The translations under genes and the position numbers were made by a program. Under the pieces are notes generated by a model. That model did no database searches. It saw nothing but the letters and a program-made list of their open reading frames with translations, and was not told where the DNA came from. A stretch of DNA of 13,976 bases from Hydrogenophilales bacterium (GTDB taxonomy: Bacteria > Pseudomonadota > Gammaproteobacteria > Burkholderiales > Thiobacillaceae): positions 1-13,976 of the forward strand of contig JADJYY010000009.1 in assembly GCA_016719465.1 (NCBI GenBank). The letters are read 5' to 3'. Within the stretch, counting starts at the first letter, position 1, and the number at the start of each line of letters is the position of its first letter. Positions 7,967 to 13,976 of this stretch are shown piece after piece.

Positions 7967-7992
7967 GGCGGGGCCGTCGTGACGGCCCCGCC
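7967..7992. terminator. Strong GC hairpin, possible terminator
   Basis: GGCGGGGCCGTC pairs perfectly with GACGGCCCCGCC around a GT centre, a 12-bp stem. It lies about 75 bases beyond the stop of the leftward glycine-zipper gene and 65 bases upstream of the leftward permease start. No U-run follows on the minus strand (CCAATTCGG), so it is not a classic intrinsic terminator. It could instead slow transcription or be an operator for the permease. Confidence 0.4.
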
Positions 7993-8066
7993 GATTTGCC
8001 TCACGTCACCCGCCGAGCCCCTGGCCGACGGGTGTTCTCCGGAGCACTCCGGAGGTTTCCGGCGTG

Positions 8067-8570
8067 TCAGCCCCGGCGGCCGCCGCGATCGTCACGCCCC
8101 TGGCCACCGCGATCGTGTCCCCGATCCGGGCCAGGATCCCGGCGATCGTCCCGTCCGAAGCCGGGGTCGCGGCGATCGTTGCGGCGATCGTCCCGCCAGT
8201 CATCGCGCTCATTCATCCGATGCTGCCATTGGGGATGGGGGCGGCGGTAGTCCACGTACACCGGCGGCGGCAGGTGGCGCACATGGGGCTTCTGATAGAC
8301 CACCACGGGAGGACCGTAGACCGGACGCGGATGGTAGTGATGGACGACACGGGGCCGGTCGTCATCGTCGTCGGCGATGACCACGCCCAGCACGGCGCCC
8401 AATATGCCGCCCACCACGGCACCGTCATAACGGTCGATGGAATGGCCGACGAGGGCGCCGGCACCGGCGCCGATGACCGCGCCCGCCAATTCGTCGGAAG
8501 CCGTGGCGGCGTTGCCGAACAGAGCCAGGCTGGAGATCAGCAGGGCGGGGGCGATGAATTTGGCTTTCAT
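8067..8570 (-). CDS. Exported glycine-zipper protein with Arg/Asp-rich tail
   Basis: This is an intact 167-residue protein of unknown exact role. The ATG at 8570 has GGAG 6 bases upstream. Residues 1-24 are a Sec signal peptide (MKAKFIAPALLISSLALFG, cut after TAS). Residues about 28-62 form a glycine-zipper segment (GAVIGAGAGALVGHSIDRY, GAVVGGILGAVLGVVIA), as in outer-membrane 17-kDa-antigen/YMGG-like proteins, followed by an acidic DDDDD. Residues 73-110 are rich in His, Pro, Tyr and Val. The last ~50 residues are repeats of the form RDDRR/DRR with Gly and Pro, close to fully charged. It is probably periplasmic or attached to the outer membrane. The tail may reflect repeat expansion. A double CTCCGGAG motif lies just past the stop, at about 8037-8055. 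Confidence 0.85.
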   Translation of the reverse strand: MKAKFIAPALLISSLALFGNAATASDELAGAVIGAGAGALVGHSIDRYDGAVVGGILGAVLGVVIADDDDDRPRVVHHYHPRPVYGPPVVVYQKPHVRHLPPPVYVDYRRPHPQWQHRMNERDDWRDDRRNDRRDPGFGRDDRRDPGPDRGHDRGGQGRDDRGGRRG

Positions 8571-8732
8571 GATTCACTCCTTGGGTTGACGACGATCCCA
8601 GCTTATTCGGCAAGGGTTCCAGGAGGGTTTCCGGGGGGTAATGAGGTGTTACAGGGTGTTTCCGCCTCCCCGATGCCCCCTGTTGGCCGCGCGCGCTTGT
8701 AATAAGCCCTTGTTTGGGCTAGTTTCCCGCCC

Positions 8733-8818
8733 ACGTTAGGGTGCCGTGACAACCATCTTGGACGGCTGAGATCACACCCTTGGAACCTGATCCGGATCAT
8801 TCCGGCGTAGGGAAGCGT
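8733..8818 (+). promoter_or_regulatory. TPP riboswitch (THI element)
   Basis: The conserved core of the thiamin pyrophosphate aptamer is clear: GGGTGCC at 8739, GGCTGAGAT at 8764, ACCCTTGGAACCTGATCCGG at 8776-8795 and GGCGTAGGGAAGCG at 8804-8817. The outer stem P1 forms between ACGTT (8733-8737) and AGCGT (8814-8818). It lies 51 bases before thiC and should lower its expression when TPP is plentiful. Confidence 0.96.
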
Positions 8819-8831
8819 CCTCCCCGCAAGC

Positions 8832-8866
8832 GCGCTCCCTATGATTTTTCCGAACACCTGGAGCGC
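8832..8866 (+). promoter_or_regulatory. Predicted ribosome-site sequestering stem of the thiC riboswitch
   Basis: GCGCTCC (8832-8838) is exactly complementary to GGAGCGC (8860-8866), which contains the thiC Shine-Dalgarno GGAG 6 bases before the ATG. The same left arm, CGCTCCCT (8833-8840), can instead pair with AGGGAAGCG (8809-8817) in the 3' part of the aptamer, with one bulged A. The two pairings exclude each other, giving a simple off/on model for translation control. Confidence 0.6.
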
Positions 8867-8869
8867 ACC

Positions 8870-10816
<1,947 letters not shown>

Positions 10817-10820
<4 letters not shown>

Positions 10821-11721
10821 CCACGGGATCGGCCTGGGAAACCCTCGCTCCAGCACTCACCACGTTTTCCAGGCCCTTCCCCGCCGAAGCCATCGCCCTC
10901 GCCGAAGCGAACTGGGAGGAAGTGGCGCCTCGCCTGCTTGACGCCCTGGACGCCGTCGCGGCAACCCCGGAACAGGCGAGGGACGGCAGTTACATGCTGC
11001 ATCTCTATGCCATGTTCCTGTTGGCTGAACACCGTGATCGCCGCGCCTTCGCGCCTCTGATGCGCATCGCCGAATTGCCGGAAGACGTCCTGGAGGACTT
11101 GCTGGGTGACGTGGTGAGCGATGGACTGGGACGTTGCCTGGCCTCCACCCTGGGGAGCGATGCCGACCTGAAAGCGCTGAGCCATCCCGGATGACCGCCT
11201 GTACCTCTACGCTCGTGGGGCGGCCCTGAATGCGCTGATGACCCGGGTCATGGAAGGCGACCTGGAACCTGACGCCCACCGGGAATGGCTGGCGTACTGT
11301 GGCGAAGCCGAGGCGGGGCGGCTGCGATCCGGAAACGCTGACGACCCGACCTTCCTGTCCATGGTGGTGGCCGACCTGGCCGACCTGGGTGCCGCGCCCG
11401 CGCTGGACACCATACGTCGCTGGTACGCCGACGGCCTCGTGGACCCATCTTATGTCAGCCTCCGGGAAGTGGAAGCCGATGCCCGCCTCGATTTCGCCCA
11501 ACTCCGTCTCCAGGCCCGGAACGAACACTATGCCCGCTCCGTGACCGAGGAGATGGGCGGGTGGCACTGCTTCAAACCGGAGAGCGAGGAAAACCCGGAC
11601 GGGATGGAAGACGACCTCCTTCCAGGAACCCTACCGCCGCGAGGAACCCAAAGTCGGCCGCAACGAACCCTGCCCGTGCGGCAGCGGCAAGAAGTACAAG
11701 AAATGCTGCGGGGCCGGCTGA
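10817..11721 (+). CDS. DUF1186-like protein with C-terminal SEC-C motif
   Basis: This is a protein of about 300 residues, all-helical in appearance, with regular repeats rich in Ala, Leu, Asp and Glu (for example LAPALTTFSRPFPAEAIALA and LMRIAELPEDVLEDLLGDVV). It ends with NEPCPCGSGKKYKKCCG, the SEC-C zinc-binding motif (CxCx8CC) near 11670-11712. The pattern fits DUF1186 proteins with a SEC-C tail, whose function is unknown. The TTG start at 10817 overlaps the thiC stop (TTGA), implying translational coupling; no other start is as well placed. Frame shifts occur near 11188 (ALSHPDDRLYLYARGAALNA when joined) and 11620, just before the SEC-C part. The stop is TGA 11719-11721. SEC-C motifs are also found in SecA and in several stress or chaperone-linked proteins, so a protein-quality role is possible but unproven. 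Confidence 0.78.
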
Positions 11722-11900
11722 ATGCCTGCCAATTCTTCGAGCCCGGCCCCTTAATTGCTCCAACCTGGAATCAAGCGTCAAGCCAGGCGGCGGCATTCAC
11801 CGCAGGAACCTCGAATAACCAGTCACACTGGCGAATGCTGCTTTGACCCTGTAGACAAACAATGACAGACTAGATAAATGACTGGTTGCGAGGAGCTACC

Positions 11901-12160
11901 ATGCATACATGGCCGGTTCAGGATGCCACGAAAGCACGGTTTTGGGTTTCTGGATGCCTGCCTGGTAGAGGGGCCACAGATGGTGACCAGGCGAGGCGCT
12001 GAAGCCGCCGTGCTGGTGCCTGTGCAAGGAATGGCGACGTTTGCAGTCAGCGGCGCGCCCTTCCTTGAAACAACTGCTGCTATCTGACCAGGCGCGCACC
12101 GACATGATCGTGCCTGCCCGAGGGCAAGCAAAGCGCCGCAAGGTGGAATCGATGCCGTGA
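11901..12160 (+). CDS. Phd/YefM-family antitoxin
   Basis: This is a short antitoxin of about 86 residues that pairs with the PIN toxin downstream. ATG 11901 has GAGGAG 7 bases upstream. Frame-corrected, the N-terminus MHTWPVQDATKARF..FLDACLVEGPQMVTRRGAEAAVLVPV is the Phd/YefM DNA-binding fold (the W-P-V-Q-D-A-K-A-x-F opening and VTRRGxEAAVLV are hallmarks). The C-terminus (SLKQLLLSDQARTDMIVP...KRRKVESMP) would wrap the toxin. Two one-base shifts occur, near 11945 (a T/G run) and 12030 (CAAGGAA). Its stop TGA (12158-12160) overlaps the toxin GTG (GTGA). Phd proteins usually repress their own operon; a small palindrome CCAGTCACACTGG at 11819-11831 and a TTGACC at 11843 lie upstream and may belong to that control. 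Confidence 0.85.
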
Positions 12161-12578
12161 CGGGCCTCTACCTGCTTGACACGAACGTGGTTTCCGAACT
12201 GCGCAAGCCGCGCCCGCACGGCGGTGTGGTTGCCTGGCTGGAATCGATCGACGATGCGCAACTGTTCTTGTCCGCTGTGACCCTGGGCGAGATACAGGCC
12301 GGCATTGAGTTGACGCGAGAGCAAGGCGCCGGAAAGCCGGCGAAATTGAAGCGTGGCTGGAATTGCTGTCCGGCGCCTATAACGTCTTGCCGATGGATGC
12401 GGCAACCTTCAGGGCGTGGGCACGATTGATGCACAGGAAGTCCGATACGCTCTACGAGGACGCCATGATCGCGGCAACGGCGAAAGTGAATGGGTTGACG
12501 ATTGCCACACGAAATGTGGCCGACTTCAACGCGCTCGGAGTCCAGGTTTTCAATCCATTTGCGCCTGCACAGGCCTGA
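12157..12578 (+). CDS. vapC: VapC/FitB-type PIN-domain toxin
   Basis: This is a PIN-domain ribonuclease toxin of about 140 residues, presumably cutting RNA when freed from the antitoxin. The GTG start at 12157 overlaps the antitoxin stop by four bases, the usual layout. The acidic metal-binding residues are visible: Asp8 in LYLLDTNVVSEL, Glu45 in VTLGEIQAGI, Asp in TLYEDAMIAATA and Asp in TRNVADF. One base is lost near 12345 (KPAEIEAWLELLSGAYNVLP when restored), after which the frame runs to TGA 12576-12578. The protein ends FNPFAPAQA. Pairing a PIN toxin with a Phd-type antitoxin is known. If the frameshift is real, the toxin would be inactive, because the last two acidic residues lie beyond it. 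Confidence 0.9.
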
Positions 12579-12780
12579 AATTGTCAGTTGGGTTGAAAGG
12601 ATAGGCCGTCGAATGGGCATGCACGAACTTGAGATGGCTTGCCAACCTGGTTAATTCGAGCACCGCCTCGCCCGAGAAAAAAATAATGCGAGCCTATCCC
12701 CTTTAGGGCACCTCGAAAAACCTCGCCTTCACCGCCCCCGGTAAAATCCCGGCTATCCGAACCCAGCCCCCCAGACCCCG

Positions 12781-13818
12781 ATGAAACTTCGAAGCGCCAT
12801 CAAGACCGACCTGTTTGCCGCTGATGTTCGGAAAGAGAAGATTGACCGGCTGGGAGACCCGCTGACGGCGATTGAGGAACACATCGACTTTGCTGCGCTG
12901 GCGGCGGAAGTGGATCGGGTAGCGCCGCGCCCGGTGAGCCTGCAAGGCGGACGTCCGCCGTTTCCGACCGAGGTGATGGTCCGCATCCTGGTCCTCAAGC
13001 GGCTGTACACCCTGTCGGACGAGCAGATGGAATACCAACTGCTGGACCGGATGAGCTACCAGCGCTTCTGTGGCTTGACCGACTCGGCCAACATTCCCGA
13101 CCGCACGACGATCTGGACCTTCGAGAACCGCATTGGCGACACCGGGGCACAAGCCCTCTTCGCTGGCGTGGAACAGCAACTGCTCAAGCAAGGCTACATT
13201 GCACGCGGCGGCCAGATCATCGACGCGACCCTGGTGCCGGCGCCGAAGCAGCACTTCACCAAGGAAGACAAAGAACAGCTCAAGCAGGACGCGATGCCGG
13301 CGGACTGGAAACCGGCCAAGCGGCGGCAGAAAGACCTGGATGCCACCTGGACCAAGAAACACGGCAAGAGCCATCACGGCTACAAGCTGTCCATCAACGT
13401 GGACAAACGCTACAAGATCATCCGCAAGCTGGAGACGGATACGGCCTCGATCCACGACAGCCAGCACTTCGACACGGTACTCGACGCGGCCAACACCAGC
13501 CGGGATGTGTATGCCGACAAGGGCTATCCGAGTGCGGAGCGGGAAGCCAAACTGAAATCCGCCGGCTACCGCAACCACATCCAGCGCAAAGGCCAGCGTA
13601 ACCAGCCGCTGTCCGAGTGTCAGCAACGGCGAAACCGGCGCATCGCCAAGACTCGAGCCCGGGTGGAGCATGTCTTCGGCGCGATCGAGCAGATGGGCGG
13701 CAAGTTGATTCGCACCATTGGCCAGGCCCGTGCGAACTTCGCCATGGTCATGATGGCGGCTTGCTACAACCTGAAGCGGCTGACCTATCTCAAGCGGGCG
13801 GGAATTGAAGCCTTCTGA
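12781..13818 (+). CDS. IS5-family transposase (DDE)
   Basis: This is an intact 345-residue DDE transposase. The N-terminal part holds the IS5 helix region (GRPPFPTEVMVRILVLKRLY, residues 57-76, followed by SDEQMEYQLLDRMSYQRFCG). The catalytic acids are Asp148 (GQIIDATLV), Asp246 (DVYADKGYPS) and Glu296 (RARVEHVFGAIEQMGG), the usual DDE spacing with the YREK-like Arg/Glu region. It ends CYNLKRLTYLKRAGIEAF. There are no frameshifts, in contrast to most neighbours. ATG 12781 is 75 bases inside the left end; no strong Shine-Dalgarno is seen. The element is probably active or recently moved. Confidence 0.96.
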   Translation: MKLRSAIKTDLFAADVRKEKIDRLGDPLTAIEEHIDFAALAAEVDRVAPRPVSLQGGRPPFPTEVMVRILVLKRLYTLSDEQMEYQLLDRMSYQRFCGLTDSANIPDRTTIWTFENRIGDTGAQALFAGVEQQLLKQGYIARGGQIIDATLVPAPKQHFTKEDKEQLKQDAMPADWKPAKRRQKDLDATWTKKHGKSHHGYKLSINVDKRYKIIRKLETDTASIHDSQHFDTVLDAANTSRDVYADKGYPSAEREAKLKSAGYRNHIQRKGQRNQPLSECQQRRNRRIAKTRARVEHVFGAIEQMGGKLIRTIGQARANFAMVMMAACYNLKRLTYLKRAGIEAF

Positions 13819-13832
13819 CGCCGAAAATGGGC

Positions 13833-13859
13833 CGAATTGCCTGAAAAACAGGCAATTCG
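13833..13859. terminator. Hairpin after transposase inside the IS
   Basis: CGAATTGCCTG pairs perfectly with CAGGCAATTCG around an AAAAA loop (11-bp stem), 15 bases after the transposase stop. A second small hairpin GGGGCG-AAAC-CGCCCC follows at 13870-13885. No T-run follows the first stem, so it may stabilise the message or block outside transcription rather than end it outright. Confidence 0.45.
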
Positions 13860-13976
13860 AAGAGAAAATGGGGCGAAACCGCCCCGCAACCCAGGCACTT
13901 GCCGGAAAAATCGAGGCTGATTCGGTCACGCGCATCGTTTCGTCACCGGATTCACCCAAAGTCTCGGGTTATTCGA

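Larger units (their letters stand above)
12706..13976 (+). mobile_element. IS5-family insertion sequence (right end cut by window)
   Basis: The left end is GGGCACCTCGAAAAACC at 12706-12722. The last bases of the window, read in reverse complement, are TCGAATAACC, matching the left end from 12713 (TCGAAAAACC) with one difference. The outer 7 bases of the right repeat therefore lie just outside the window. The left flank CTTTAG fits the YTAR target preference of IS5 elements (TTAG as the likely duplicated target). The element holds one intact transposase gene. It sits 127 bases after the toxin gene; that gap holds only a short inverted repeat (GGATAGGC 12599-12606 and GCCTATCC 12692-12699). Confidence 0.85.

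Noticed and set aside
6652..8250. Long plus-strand reading frame (532 codons), rich in His and Gly
   Set aside because: It lies opposite the NCS2 permease and glycine-zipper genes, whose motifs are unmistakable. The His-rich content is the mirror of Met/Ile/Val codons in a high-GC membrane protein.
12599..12699. Third copy of the 2582-2848 repeat, suggested by GAGCCTAT near 12690
   Set aside because: Only about 8 bases match and the core, inner hairpin and outer stems are missing.
12703..13959. Minus-strand reading frame (418 codons) across the IS
   Set aside because: It is the shadow of the intact DDE transposase and shows no family motif.

Overview
The window is high-GC DNA from a proteobacterium, most likely a betaproteobacterium of the Rhodocyclales/Nitrosomonadales type. 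This is judged from the style of ThiC, the DUF1186/SEC-C protein, the NCS2 permease and the IS5 element; no marker in the window settles the genus. Coding capacity is dense on both strands. Many genes are broken by single-base shifts, mostly in short G/C runs. Because the broken halves keep every family motif in the right order, I read most of these as indel errors in the assembly rather than true pseudogenes. The breaks are dense at about 1-5400, sparser after that, and absent from the transposase and the glycine-zipper gene.

Layout. 1-1120 (+): the 3' end of an adenine deaminase gene overlaps (ATGA) an e(P4)-family acid phosphatase/5'-nucleotidase, which reads as a purine salvage pair. 1121-2502 (-): a cupin gene with a probable signal peptide, followed immediately by a pyruvoyl-dependent histidine decarboxylase, an unusual find in this setting. 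2503-2916: a divergent intergenic region carrying two inverted copies of a structured ~130-bp repeat. 2917-5396 (+): a complete partner-switching module made of a membrane sensor PP2C phosphatase (SpoIIE/RsbU type), an RsbW-like ATP-binding kinase and a STAS anti-sigma antagonist. 5402-6168 (+): a SAM-dependent methyltransferase with some resemblance to histamine N-methyltransferase. 6188-7902 (-): an NCS2 (SLC23) permease with an extra C-terminal domain that resembles a degenerate RsbW-type ATPase. 8067-8570 (-): a secreted glycine-zipper protein with an Arg/Asp tail. 8733-10820 (+): a TPP riboswitch and thiC. 10817-11721 (+): a DUF1186-like protein with a SEC-C zinc motif, overlapping the thiC stop. 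11901-12578 (+): a Phd/YefM antitoxin with a VapC-type PIN toxin. 12706-13976 (+): an IS5-family element that runs off the end of the window.

How the genes may work together. The deaminase, phosphatase and permease share a purine theme. ThiC makes the thiamin pyrimidine from a purine-pathway intermediate (AIR) and is controlled by TPP; a translational switch that hides the ribosome site can be drawn from the sequence. The phosphatase, kinase and STAS genes should form one signalling operon, and the ATPase-like tail on the nearby permease raises the possibility that it joins the same circuit. Histidine decarboxylase and the HNMT-like methyltransferase suggest, as a hypothesis only, local histamine synthesis and methylation.
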